Source of the DNA: Marinobacter pelagius
GTDB lineage: Bacteria; Pseudomonadota; Gammaproteobacteria; Pseudomonadales; Oleiphilaceae
DNA: 64,000 nucleotides
NCBI RefSeq assembly: GCF_900114925.1
Contig: NZ_FOUR01000001.1
Coordinates: 186,001-250,000 of the forward strand
Direction of reading: 5' to 3'
This document shows positions 9,703 through 18,427 of this stretch, in pieces. Every line of letters starts with the position of its first letter. The stretch's first letter is position 1. The notes under the pieces were generated by a model, which was not told where the DNA came from, searched no databases, and worked only from the letters and a program-made list of their open reading frames with translations. The translations under genes were made by a program, and so were the position numbers.

Positions 9703-9739
9703 CCAAGGTGGGCGAGAGCTGATACCTCGCCCACCTTGG
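9703..9739 (+). terminator. Hairpin after the helicase-nuclease operon
   Basis: Perfect 14-bp arms CCAAGGTGGGCGAG / CTCGCCCACCTTGG are separated by a 9-nt loop, 13 nt after the helicase stop codon. There is no immediate T-run (TAATCTTTT comes about 10 nt later), so it may end or stabilise the transcript. Confidence 0.5.
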
Positions 9740-9811
9740 AACGATTCATTAATCTTTTGGGGCTTCGTCTCTCGAACAGCAGGGCTTCTCCAGTCGGGCT
9801 ACTCCGATGCG

Positions 9812-10048
9812 TTAAATCTCAACACCTGGTTCTTCCACGTACTCCGCTACTTCCTGCAACTCAACGCAAAAAAATTTGCAGAGTTTGTCCAAAACATCCG
9901 TCGTCGTGTTGTAGCCACGCTGGTTCGCTATTTTGGACAGGGTCGTTCTATGGATCCCAGTCTCTTTCGAAACCTCATCCAGTGTAACCCTGCGATTTTC
10001 TTGGAATCCTTTCTCGGCGATCAGCTCTTTTAAGCGGAATCTAATCAT
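9812..10048 (-). CDS. Cro/CI-type (XRE family) transcriptional regulator
   Basis: This is a 78-aa single-domain DNA-binding protein starting MIRFRLKELIAEKGF. The helix-turn-helix is clear: VTLDEVSKETGIHRTTLSKIA (about residues 20-40), followed by the typical LDKLCKFFCVELQEV helix of small XRE repressors. I placed the start at 10048, where GAGG lies 8 nt upstream, rather than at 10102, where an N-terminal extension would be atypical. It is transcribed away from the small HTH gene and integrase at 10199-11630, so the 10049-10198 interval is a divergent control region. By analogy with phage and ICE repressors it probably controls the integrase operon and itself (inference). Confidence 0.85.
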   Translation of the reverse strand: MIRFRLKELIAEKGFQENRRVTLDEVSKETGIHRTTLSKIANQRGYNTTTDVLDKLCKFFCVELQEVAEYVEEPGVEI

Positions 10049-10132
10049 TGGGGCATCCTCAGCTAAGGCCTCAATTCTACCGAATGAGCAGCCCACTTTC
10101 ATCCAACGTTGAGCAAGATCTACAAAAGATGC

Positions 10133-10175
10133 TTGACAGCGTCGATCTTTCGCATATTATGTAGCGTGTACGCAT
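10133..10175 (+). promoter_or_regulatory. Promoter and operator-like palindrome before the integrase operon
   Basis: TTGACA (10133-10138), a 16-nt spacer and TATTAT (10155-10160) form a strong sigma-70 promoter about 30-40 nt before the ATG at 10199. Over the start point lies GCGTGTACGC (within 10164-10173), a near-perfect palindrome that is a good candidate operator for the adjacent XRE repressor. A ribosome site AAAGGAG follows. Confidence 0.6.
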
Positions 10176-10198
10176 CATAAAGCGCAAAGGAGCTACAT

Positions 10199-10438
10199 AT
10201 GAGAAGTACAGAATACATTACAACCGAAGAGCTTGCGGAACGTATTCGTTACGACGCTCGGACCATCCGGGAGCGTCTGAAAGATTCGGTCCTGCTTGAA
10301 GGTGTGCACTACATCAGGCCGTTCGGCGGCCGGAAGATTTTGTATCTGTGGGAGCCGATTGAGAGGGACATGTTTGAACACTCTGGCCACCACTCCCTTG
10401 CAATTCCTATGGCTAACGGAGGGCGCATGAATGGGTAG
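10199..10438 (+). CDS. Small HTH protein, excisionase-like
   Basis: This 79-aa protein has its N-terminal half (TTEELAERIRYDARTIRERL) reading as a winged-helix or MerR-type helix-turn-helix, followed by a short wing (HYIRPFGGRKILYLWEPIE). Small proteins of this kind just upstream of a tyrosine integrase are usually excisionases (recombination directionality factors) or activators; which of the two cannot be told here. AAAGGAG gives a good ribosome site. The gene overlaps the integrase start by 8 nt, so expression is coupled. It sits directly downstream of a strong promoter with an operator-like palindrome. Confidence 0.75.
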   Translation: MRSTEYITTEELAERIRYDARTIRERLKDSVLLEGVHYIRPFGGRKILYLWEPIERDMFEHSGHHSLAIPMANGGRMNG

Positions 10439-11630
10439 CGTTCGAGTGCGTGAATCCACGCAAAAGTTGTTTTTCGATTTCAAGTACCGCGGAAAGCGTT
10501 GCCGAGAGCAGACCGCCCTCGACAACACACCCGCTAACCGGAAAAAGCTTCAAGCGATTCTGAAACGTATCGAAGCGGAAATCACTTTGGGGACTTTCGA
10601 GTACCACAAGTATTTCCCCGACAGTCCTAGGGCGCAGGAGTTCACCCGGCAAGCTGAGTTGCAGCGCGCTCGGGCGGCTCATGACACGCCGCTGTTCAGT
10701 GAATTTTCACAAACATGGCTGGACGAAATGAGGATTCAGTGGCGCCGTTCCTACATCGCAACGATTGAGGGAACGCTGGAGAACTATCTGATTCCGGAAT
10801 TTGGAGAGTCGGAGGTTGGCCACATCACCAGGCAGGAAATTCTTTCGTTCCGGGCGTCCCTCGCCAAAGTTCAGACCCGGAGCAAAAAGCCACTTTCCGC
10901 CAGCCGTATCAACCGCATCATGACGCCATTGCGCATGATTCTGGGAGAGGCAGCCAACCGATATGAGTTTACCTCACCCTACCAAGGGATCAAATCACTG
11001 AAGGTGCCCCGATCGGATGTGGAACCGTTCTCTCTGGAAGAAGTTCGGCTGATTCTGGATACAGTTCGAGAAGATTTCAGAAATTACTACACCGTTCGCT
11101 TCTTTACCGGTCTCCGGACCGGTGAGATCGATGGTTTGCCCTGGGACTGTGTCGATTTCAAACGTCGACAGATTCTGGTCCGCCAGGCCCTGGTTAACGG
11201 AGACATCGAACAGACGAAAACCGACGGTAGCTACCGTCACGTTGAGATGTCTCAACTAGTCGTCGACGCACTTGAGGACCAGAAAAAGGCTACTGGCGGA
11301 AATGAATTCGTCTTTTGTACCAGAACAGGTGGGCCGCTGAACCATAACAACGTCACAAAAAGAGTTTGGTACCCGCTGCTCCGCCATCTTGGTCTGCGCA
11401 AACGCCGGCCTTACCAGACTCGCCACACCGCAGCCACGTTGTGGCTGGCTGCCGGCGAGAACCCTGAATGGATTGCCCGGCAGATGGGGCACACCACCAC
11501 GGAAATGCTTTTCCGCGTTTATAGCCGCTATGTACCAAATCTGACTCGTCGTGATGGCAGCGCCTTCGAGCGTCTGCTCATTAACGAATTCAACGCCAAA
11601 ATTGATCCCAAGAAGGAAGGTGACTCATGA
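10431..11630 (+). CDS. Tyrosine-type site-specific integrase
   Basis: This is a 399-aa phage/island integrase. Residues 1-60 form an arm-type DNA-binding domain of the DUF3596 kind (basic, with FKYRGKRCREQTAL). Residues about 85-175 are the SAM-like core-binding domain. The catalytic domain follows with all expected residues: Arg229 (GLRTGE), TDGSYRHVEM for the beta-strand Lys region, HTAATLW after TRH (His-x-x-Arg box variant), GHTTTE and the nucleophile Tyr in VYSRYVPN. It overlaps its small HTH partner upstream and the next gene downstream (stop and start share 4 nt), forming a four-gene operon. It may drive integration at the tRNA-Arg scar at 23.7 kb, but it lies 12 kb from that end, so a nested or separate element is also possible. 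Confidence 0.9.
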   Translation: MGSVRVRESTQKLFFDFKYRGKRCREQTALDNTPANRKKLQAILKRIEAEITLGTFEYHKYFPDSPRAQEFTRQAELQRARAAHDTPLFSEFSQTWLDEMRIQWRRSYIATIEGTLENYLIPEFGESEVGHITRQEILSFRASLAKVQTRSKKPLSASRINRIMTPLRMILGEAANRYEFTSPYQGIKSLKVPRSDVEPFSLEEVRLILDTVREDFRNYYTVRFFTGLRTGEIDGLPWDCVDFKRRQILVRQALVNGDIEQTKTDGSYRHVEMSQLVVDALEDQKKATGGNEFVFCTRTGGPLNHNNVTKRVWYPLLRHLGLRKRRPYQTRHTAATLWLAAGENPEWIARQMGHTTTEMLFRVYSRYVPNLTRRDGSAFERLLINEFNAKIDPKKEGDS

Positions 11631-11896
11631 ACTACTCTCAACCGTTTTCTATCAGCCGAAAGTCTTTCGCAAGTCGTTTGGCCAGTGCACTCGCATTCTC
11701 AATGCAAATTCCTGACGGAACTCACCTCGTCGCCGTCCTTGGCGAAGGCGACGAAAGCTCGAACCTGGCCGCTCTCACTTACTGGGTGGAAAACGAGCTT
11801 TGGTTGATGGACGACGAAAACCTGCAGGATCCGCTTCCTGCCTTGCTCAACAGCCTGGAACGCGTCCTCACATCCGCACAGGAGGACTTCGCATGA
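11627..11896 (+). CDS. Small unknown protein of the integrase operon
   Basis: This 89-aa acidic protein starts MNYSQPFSISRKSFASRL. Its ATG overlaps the integrase stop codon, and its own stop overlaps the next start, so it belongs to a tightly coupled operon. A helix rich in Ser, Ala and Leu is followed by a short beta-like stretch (THLVAVLGEG) and an acidic C-terminal helix. No signal peptide or known domain is recognised. Small acidic proteins in integrase operons may be anti-restriction or DNA-mimic proteins, but nothing here proves that. Confidence 0.7.
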   Translation: MNYSQPFSISRKSFASRLASALAFSMQIPDGTHLVAVLGEGDESSNLAALTYWVENELWLMDDENLQDPLPALLNSLERVLTSAQEDFA

Positions 11897-12762
11897 GCAT
11901 TGTCGTCAACACCACCTGGAAGACCGAGCCAGAAATCTTCATCGGGACCATTACCCACCTGACGGAAATCCCGAACGGGGAGGACCTGCCGGTGTTGGAA
12001 CTGACCATCGAAAACTCTTTCGAGCAGTATCAGGTCGTGATGTTCCAACCTCACCGGGATCTCCAGCTCACACAAATCCCAGACTGTGCTGCTCAGATGG
12101 TGCTCTGGGAGGGTGAGCGGGGGAACGCCGTGTCGCGCTCAGACACTGTCATTCTGCTGGACACACCTGACACACTGCTGCATCTGCCTGAGTCACAACT
12201 GGTCTACCCCGATCTGGTGGTCGACATTGAACTGTTCATCGACGCATGCCCGGTGCAACCGTTAGCTGATTTTGTTCGACGAGTACTGGGTCGACCATCA
12301 GTTGGGCTACGCTTCTTGAATGACGCAATGCAAGAAGACGGCCTCCAACAGCCAGGCAGCCTCGCAAGACACGGCCTTGATGTAGCCATACGATCCTTCG
12401 ATGCATGCCGCGGTTATAACGACACGGAACGCTGGCTGGCTGCTATTGCGGGACTTCTTCATGGGTTGGGATGTATTGAGCTTTCTGACTCTAAACCAGT
12501 CGATTACCTAAAGGTAGTTTTGAAGGGTCTTGGCTTGCTGGCGGAGGACCTAAAACGACTAGGGCAAAACCTTCCTGAGGCGGCGCGAACTATTCAGTTT
12601 ATTATCGCCTCGATGTACCGCATCGGAAGCCCTACACAGCCAGATCCAAGGGCTATGGTTGTGCAGTCATCCCACCTGCTTGCCGCACAACTCCAGTCAG
12701 AACTGATGCACACAGCGTCAACGCACCTGACTAACCCCTCGACACGCCTCGTTTCACCTTAG
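11893..12762 (+). CDS. Unknown protein with HD-like helical C-terminus
   Basis: This gene encodes 289 aa, starting at the ATG at 11893 that overlaps the previous stop. The first third is beta-rich (ITHLTEIPNGEDLPVLEL). From about residue 110 it becomes helical. The stretch RWLAAIAGLLHGLGCIE resembles the AAxLLHDxGK signature of HD-domain or MOBH relaxase-like proteins, but with Gly in place of the metal-binding Asp, so hydrolase activity would not be expected. That resemblance is tentative. It ends the rightward integrase operon and faces the large recombinase genes tail to tail, 13 nt apart. Confidence 0.65.
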   Translation: MSIVVNTTWKTEPEIFIGTITHLTEIPNGEDLPVLELTIENSFEQYQVVMFQPHRDLQLTQIPDCAAQMVLWEGERGNAVSRSDTVILLDTPDTLLHLPESQLVYPDLVVDIELFIDACPVQPLADFVRRVLGRPSVGLRFLNDAMQEDGLQQPGSLARHGLDVAIRSFDACRGYNDTERWLAAIAGLLHGLGCIELSDSKPVDYLKVVLKGLGLLAEDLKRLGQNLPEAARTIQFIIASMYRIGSPTQPDPRAMVVQSSHLLAAQLQSELMHTASTHLTNPSTRLVSP

Positions 12763-12775
12763 AAAAGGACTATAT

Positions 12776-15700
12776 TCAGCGGCCACGGATGGCCCTCTCC
12801 TTCTGGATTTTATCATCAACATACACTCGTCCGGCGAATCCAATCAGCGCTACAAATGCCACAAACCGAATAGCTGTCATGCCATGCTGCAGAGAGCGCC
12901 CACCAAAACCTTTAGTGGGCTGATCGACCACTATTTGAGCGACACCCATTGCATTTCTTGGGCCTGCAGGATCATCCCAACGCACCCGAACACGAGATTC
13001 GGGCAGAGACAGCTCCTTACTCCAATATGTCTTCATTTGCTGTCTATCAGGACCGTTTTCGGGCGCACGCACATCCACCCACGCAAGTTTCTGAAACCCT
13101 ATAACCTTCAGAAACTGGAGATATAAAACTTTCTTCTCGGTCGAAGAAAATTTCAACTGCGTGTGGCTCCTCTGCACCGCATTGACAACGTTCTCTACAA
13201 GCGCGACAAAGCGTTTAGCGTCCGAGCGAGCAAGTTCGACCAGGTTTTCATACATCTTCTCAACGGCCGGATGCGATGCCGTCAACTTGGGTGGTGCCGG
13301 ACACGTGCGCTGGACAGGATTGGCCACTCCACCCACTCCAACTCGGTGAGCAATACTGTGGGCACTCGGTCGCTTGCCCAAAGTAAATGCGTTGCGTTGA
13401 CCCAGGTGCCCCTCTTTGAAATGCCGTGCATATTGGTCCATCAACCACTCACCACGCCTATGGCAGCGAGTCAAACAGGGCTCGGACAATCCGAACAAGC
13501 TTGCGGTTCCGGCAACCGCATTCTCCAACTCTGCACCGTTCGTTATGAGCTGAGAGATATGATCAAGCGCCTGATAAACCAACAATGGGGATTCCGGCAT
13601 CTCCTGTGCCTCAGGCTTGGGCCCTGCCGCTGATGAGACCAACGGCTGGTATTCAGCGAATGACTTGTCTGCGGCCACCTCCCCGCATTTTTTAAAACGA
13701 CCCAACACGGCGGCCATTTGAGGAAGAGTAGATCCCTCTTTAAGGCCTCGTCGTTTACGAAGCTGATCAAAATTAGCCCGGGTAAAACCCAGGAGCTCGA
13801 TTTGCCGGCTATCTGATAAAGCATTCATCGGTACCGACCAACGCATCAGGCCAACCGCGACGTCCAGCAGATGTGTGTAGACTCGGGTGGTTTGCCCCGG
13901 AGACGCATGCCCCATCAAAAAGCTTAGGTACTGGAGCTTATCGATCGCAGGCACATACTGCTCTTCCCCACACAAAACCGCATACCAGTTCTCTCCCCAG
14001 TGAGGCATGACTATCTCACCGTCATCACTGCAGGCCCATTCAACGGGGAAAAGCTCTCCTGGATAGGATTCCATCAATCGCACAGCGTTAAACGTGGCAC
14101 AGGAATGTCGCAGATTATGGAAACTCAGACCCGGCGTTCCCGAGGCGATTCGCATCGCATCCTGAACTGGTTCGATCAATGCCTTAGGCGGCATCAAAAA
14201 ATTTGGCTGATGCAACTCACACAGGAGCAATTGGTTACGTTTCTTCGATGTTTGCTCCAAGACCCGCCGGCGATACCAACGCCGGACCAAATCCAATTCA
14301 GCGTCAGTTAGAAGAGCCCATAGTGGCAACACCCGGTTGGCGTTGGCCGTCTTGGTGGAGCCAAACCTATTCCCCCGAACAATTAAAGTCGGATATGCCA
14401 AGGCGGGGTCATACAATCCCTGCAAATCCCGAAGCAGCAATCGCCGGATTTCCCCTCGCCGCAAACCACACCGATAGCCGAATATGAGTGCAATCTGTCT
14501 TGCTTCAGCTAGCCGTCGGTCTGGCTCATCATCGAGTATAGACATAGCCCTCACATATTCTGCGGGCGTTAATATCTCAGCATCCACCTGACCGTTACTG
14601 CTCACTCCCTCAATGTATGTGTCTGGCAAACCGTACTGTGTGACCAGGTCACGATGAAATCGTCTGAGAACGCCAGAGCGGTAGGCTCGCTGTTGGATTG
14701 ATGAGCTGGCCTGTAGCAGCTGCGCGTACAGCCCTTCCCAATCATCTTCGTCCAGATCATTGAGGTCCTCTTCATCAATCAACTCTGCGACAAGTGGTTC
14801 AGCAAACTCTGACAGGTACCGTTGTAGAGAACTGTCTGTCACGGAAAATCTTAAACAAGCGCACCACGAGGCCAAAACCCTAACGATGGGTGAAAAGGAA
14901 TTCGCACTGGCAATTTTCATGAGAGCCTTGTAGCTCAGACTTTTTTTGGAAAGCCGCTTCACCCCCTTATCGAGCGCCAACGCTTGAGCGATTGCTTCCA
15001 TTGCCTCGTTGGCATTTTCGCCTTTTAATCCATAAAGCGGGCAAGGTGATTCCCTCTTAATCAACTCCGAGGTGGGTTTGGGCGATTTGCTGTGCCGGAT
15101 TGTTGGAATTTGGCCGGTAATCAATCTAATCCAGGCGTCGGGATGCATAGAGGCGGAGACGCCGGTAGCGTTTTGTACGAAACCGGCAATTCCCATGATG
15201 TCGAGCGATGCTACTGTCGAAGCCGCATCCATCAAATTACGGAGAAACCTATCGTGTTTGTCCTCGGAGACAACATTCTTTGTGGATGTGATCCGTTTAA
15301 CAAACGTTGCCAATAGAAAATCAGTTGGAGCGCTCGGAAACGCTTTCAAACCATGCTCACGATTAAAGCGATGCAGGAGACACAGCGTGACTGGGTCAGG
15401 AAACCAACGGGTGCATGCCGCCCCTTCATCACATTCCACCCAATAGAACTTCCTTGCCCCAAGTTGTTTTTTTGCAGTTTGCACACCGTGGCAAATGACT
15501 TCGCAGATGGCATTGAGCCGCTTCTGGGCGCATAGCCCGCCGAACCAAATCATGGAATATATCAATCGGCCAGCATCATGCATCAGGCGTTCGTTCCCAG
15601 CCAAATCCCCACTGTCCAAGCTGTTCCAGAAATCTACCTCAATCTCCTGATAAGCCGATTTATGCTCAAAGGACCGCGGCGTCATCGGTGGCGTATCCAT

Positions 15701-16015
15701 TCGAACGACTGTCATAAAATCTCGGTTTGGGATTTCGAGGCTATGCTTCTTGGCGATCTCATCGAGACGCCTCACCAAGTGATTGTGACGGATGCGCAGT
15801 GCATGTCCTGTCACATCAGCGCAGACAGTATCGAAAATACGCGCGATCATTCCCTCATCGATTGGGTTAGGCCAAACACCGGCAACCAAACCTGAAAAGG
15901 ACTCGGCAAGAATTCGGTCCACAGCATCACGTTCGGCCTGCACGAGCTTTGCCCGCTCGTGCTCGCGCCGCTCATCACCGTGCAGCGTTTTATTTTTGGC
16001 TCTTGTATCACCCAT
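12776..16015 (-). CDS. Very large tyrosine recombinase (about 1079 aa)
   Basis: The ATG at 16015 overlaps the stop of the upstream recombinase gene (TGATG), so I prefer it to the ATG at 16042. The catalytic domain lies around residues 500-740, with a complete set of residues: Arg in YRCGLRRGEIRRLLL, a Lys-bearing strand GSTKTANANRVLPL, His-x-x-Arg in HNLRHSCATFN, GHASPGQTTRV, and the Tyr nucleophile in YTHLLD. Between the HLRH box and GHAS is an insertion of about 50 residues, longer than in XerC/D. Roughly 500 residues precede the domain and 330 follow it, with no domain I can name; the end is hydrophobic (RFVAFVALIGFAGRV). Most recombinases of this family have 300-450 aa. It is the last gene of a leftward three-gene set with the 790-aa protein and a ParB-like protein. 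Confidence 0.8.
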   Translation of the reverse strand: MGDTRAKNKTLHGDERREHERAKLVQAERDAVDRILAESFSGLVAGVWPNPIDEGMIARIFDTVCADVTGHALRIRHNHLVRRLDEIAKKHSLEIPNRDFMTVVRMDTPPMTPRSFEHKSAYQEIEVDFWNSLDSGDLAGNERLMHDAGRLIYSMIWFGGLCAQKRLNAICEVICHGVQTAKKQLGARKFYWVECDEGAACTRWFPDPVTLCLLHRFNREHGLKAFPSAPTDFLLATFVKRITSTKNVVSEDKHDRFLRNLMDAASTVASLDIMGIAGFVQNATGVSASMHPDAWIRLITGQIPTIRHSKSPKPTSELIKRESPCPLYGLKGENANEAMEAIAQALALDKGVKRLSKKSLSYKALMKIASANSFSPIVRVLASWCACLRFSVTDSSLQRYLSEFAEPLVAELIDEEDLNDLDEDDWEGLYAQLLQASSSIQQRAYRSGVLRRFHRDLVTQYGLPDTYIEGVSSNGQVDAEILTPAEYVRAMSILDDEPDRRLAEARQIALIFGYRCGLRRGEIRRLLLRDLQGLYDPALAYPTLIVRGNRFGSTKTANANRVLPLWALLTDAELDLVRRWYRRRVLEQTSKKRNQLLLCELHQPNFLMPPKALIEPVQDAMRIASGTPGLSFHNLRHSCATFNAVRLMESYPGELFPVEWACSDDGEIVMPHWGENWYAVLCGEEQYVPAIDKLQYLSFLMGHASPGQTTRVYTHLLDVAVGLMRWSVPMNALSDSRQIELLGFTRANFDQLRKRRGLKEGSTLPQMAAVLGRFKKCGEVAADKSFAEYQPLVSSAAGPKPEAQEMPESPLLVYQALDHISQLITNGAELENAVAGTASLFGLSEPCLTRCHRRGEWLMDQYARHFKEGHLGQRNAFTLGKRPSAHSIAHRVGVGGVANPVQRTCPAPPKLTASHPAVEKMYENLVELARSDAKRFVALVENVVNAVQRSHTQLKFSSTEKKVLYLQFLKVIGFQKLAWVDVRAPENGPDRQQMKTYWSKELSLPESRVRVRWDDPAGPRNAMGVAQIVVDQPTKGFGGRSLQHGMTAIRFVAFVALIGFAGRVYVDDKIQKERAIRGR

Positions 16016-18387
16016 CAGCCCAAACCTCTCAGCGGCGTCCAACCGAGTTCCGTTTGGATCTCCTCTAGCACTGGCACCAGAACTCTCTTGTACTCAATCG
16101 GCGACAGCGTAGAGAATCTCCCCATGGGCTCTCGACCCGCCACCCAGTGCCCCATAAAGGCATCCACTAATGCAACGGGGACTTTGCGATGTATCAGCTC
16201 ACTACGCAGGAGATGACGCCCAACATTTAGCGGTAAACGTGAGAATGGTGAAAGGTGGTCCTCAATCCCATCAGGCGTTACGGCGGTCGGCTTCGCAATT
16301 CTCTGAGTCGGTGTTGAGAGAAAAAAGAAGGTATGCTCCGGGGTAGGCTCGCCCAGATACGCTTCGACCATTCGCACCACATGGCGCCGGTGGCGCAAAT
16401 AATACTCCCAGTGACTCAAGATATTTTCGGTCAAAGGTACAATACGCGAGTGGCTCCAATGGTCGCTTTCCTTGTCCGCGATCACAGCATACCTGCGATT
16501 GAGATCTACATCTGTAATCCGAGATAGGGGCGCCTGAACGCTTCGGTACCCAGTGCACAAGAAAAGCAGAAGGACCGTGTATAACGTATATGCATTATGA
16601 ATATCGGGAAGCGTCGATTTCCCGATTGGCTGGCGCAAAGTTTCCTGGAAATGCGTTTTCAAATCCGTCGCCAGCTGCCTCAGCACGGGGGGCTTAGGGC
16701 AATAAGGGGAACCGATACGCCGATCAGACTGCACCAATGCTACCGGATGCAACGTGTTACGAAATTCGGGCACTAGCTGTGAGATAGCCTGCAAGTAACG
16801 TTCTTGCAGATCTGATTCATAAGCACAGTAGTAATGGATTCCAGCATGTCTGCTGATGTCATCGTGGTCACCGGCAATGAGAATTGACGTAACCATGTCA
16901 CCGGCACCGTCAGACAAACGGTGGAAAAGCGCGCGTTGAACTCGCCTGAGCGTCAGCCTGACGTCGCTCTTCTTTTTAATCCGATCAAACAAGTCAGCCG
17001 CTCGTTCTGCAACACTCTCTTTTTCGTGGTTCTTGAAAAGCGCGCCACGCCAGTCACGAGGATCAGAGCCAACATGACGTTCCAGCAGACCCCAAAGAGG
17101 ACCTACAATCGGCATCCGCACCGACGGCACGGTCTGGACCAATTGGTGCCGCAGTTCGGCTTCAAGCTGCGTCTTCCTTACTGGTTGCGGGGCGGCACTT
17201 TGCCAAACTGCAGACTCATAGCAAATGTATATTCGCCCGTTTTCCCTACGTTCCGGCAAATCACCCAACCGGGATTTCAGTTGCGTCTCCAGAATCAGAT
17301 CTAGCTCTCGCGATGTCAAAAGGACCAAAAGGAGGGCCAAAGCAGCTGAAAGATCGGAATCAACGGGCTCAGTGACCGCGTACCAGTAAACGTAGAGTTC
17401 GTACTCCGTCGGTCGCTCCCAACGGTTTGTCAGCGTTTGATTAGAACGTCGGAGCTGATCAGATTTTGCGCGGTCTCTAGCAACCCCGTTTTTCCCAACC
17501 CAAGACTTGCGATGCTTTGAGGGTCCTTGGCTTGTGGCTACTATGGGCCGGTGAACAAGGTCATCTGATGGGAGTGCATTGCGCTCTGCTGTTTGGAATA
17601 GTTTGTCCTGGTCTCCAACAGTCCGAATAGGGAAAGAGAGCGCCTCAATTAACGCTGCGGAATCTGTCTCATCACTCTCCTCAACATCAACCTGAATTCG
17701 CTCCATCTCAAAGTTACTGTCGAGCGAAGTCTCGTGCTCATCTGTTTCGTCTGAGTCCTCAGTCGCGTCTCCCGCTTCCCGATCAATGAGTGACTCTTCT
17801 TGTAATGACAGTCCCAGTAGTCGTCTGGTATGTGATAAATGACCAGCTCGTATATCCCTAAGAACTTTCAAGCGACGTTCTAAGCGCACCAAAGACTTGT
17901 AGCATTTATCAGGCTCCGAGGTATCAATACTCTCAAGCCCCTCCCTCCAGAGATGAGCACGGCGAAATTCAAGAAAAACTTTTTGCAGGTTCGAGATCGG
18001 CACTTTGCCTTCGGGCGCCTCTGGAACTCCAACCCAGATTGAGAAAAACACATGGGCCAGAATAGACATTTGTTCGCTGTGTAAAGCCCCCTGCTCCCCT
18101 ATGTTTAGCAACCCAGCATAGACCGGATACGGTGTAAGATTCGGCCGTTCCTCGGAGGTCGGATGCCACTGATGGTCGGTTTCGGCACCATCGATAATGT
18201 TTTCACACAACAAAACTATGCCCGGCAACAGGTGGCGAAGGTCATCAAGAGTGTGGCTATTCACCTTTTCAAGAATTGAGGACATCCGACTTGCGATTGG
18301 CAAAAATGCCTCAGCGACTTCTTTGATCCGAGCACGGGTTTCGGGTGGTTGAATCAGCCGTTCAAGAGCATCACTCGGGGACATCAT
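16015..18387 (-). CDS. Large tyrosine recombinase-like protein with atypical active site (790 aa)
   Basis: The C-terminal 230 residues have tyrosine-recombinase features: Arg in LCTGYRSVQAP, a Lys strand DKESDHWSHSRIVPL, a His-x-x-Arg box in NVGRHLLRSEL, and GHWVAGREP. At the usual nucleophile spacing after GH the residue is Phe (GRFSTLSP), with a Tyr five residues later (IEYKRV). So the nucleophile is either displaced or missing. The N-terminal 500 residues are helical, with an acidic low-complexity stretch near 210-240 (EDSDETDEHETSLDS). The gene starts after CGGAGTAA and overlaps the next recombinase by TGATG. It may form a heteromeric recombinase with its 1079-aa neighbour, or supply DNA-binding or regulation. 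The two-large-recombinase layout recalls Tn554-type or gamma-mobile-trio elements, but I cannot confirm homology. Confidence 0.7.
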   Translation of the reverse strand: MMSPSDALERLIQPPETRARIKEVAEAFLPIASRMSSILEKVNSHTLDDLRHLLPGIVLLCENIIDGAETDHQWHPTSEERPNLTPYPVYAGLLNIGEQGALHSEQMSILAHVFFSIWVGVPEAPEGKVPISNLQKVFLEFRRAHLWREGLESIDTSEPDKCYKSLVRLERRLKVLRDIRAGHLSHTRRLLGLSLQEESLIDREAGDATEDSDETDEHETSLDSNFEMERIQVDVEESDETDSAALIEALSFPIRTVGDQDKLFQTAERNALPSDDLVHRPIVATSQGPSKHRKSWVGKNGVARDRAKSDQLRRSNQTLTNRWERPTEYELYVYWYAVTEPVDSDLSAALALLLVLLTSRELDLILETQLKSRLGDLPERRENGRIYICYESAVWQSAAPQPVRKTQLEAELRHQLVQTVPSVRMPIVGPLWGLLERHVGSDPRDWRGALFKNHEKESVAERAADLFDRIKKKSDVRLTLRRVQRALFHRLSDGAGDMVTSILIAGDHDDISRHAGIHYYCAYESDLQERYLQAISQLVPEFRNTLHPVALVQSDRRIGSPYCPKPPVLRQLATDLKTHFQETLRQPIGKSTLPDIHNAYTLYTVLLLFLCTGYRSVQAPLSRITDVDLNRRYAVIADKESDHWSHSRIVPLTENILSHWEYYLRHRRHVVRMVEAYLGEPTPEHTFFFLSTPTQRIAKPTAVTPDGIEDHLSPFSRLPLNVGRHLLRSELIHRKVPVALVDAFMGHWVAGREPMGRFSTLSPIEYKRVLVPVLEEIQTELGWTPLRGLG

Positions 18388-18427
18388 TTACTCCGTAACT
18401 TTTGATAAATTATTGGCGATTCCCGGC

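Noticed and set aside
16015..16042. Start of the 1079-aa recombinase at 16042
   Set aside because: The ATG at 16015 overlaps the upstream stop as TGATG and gives better coupling; the extra nine codons look unconserved.
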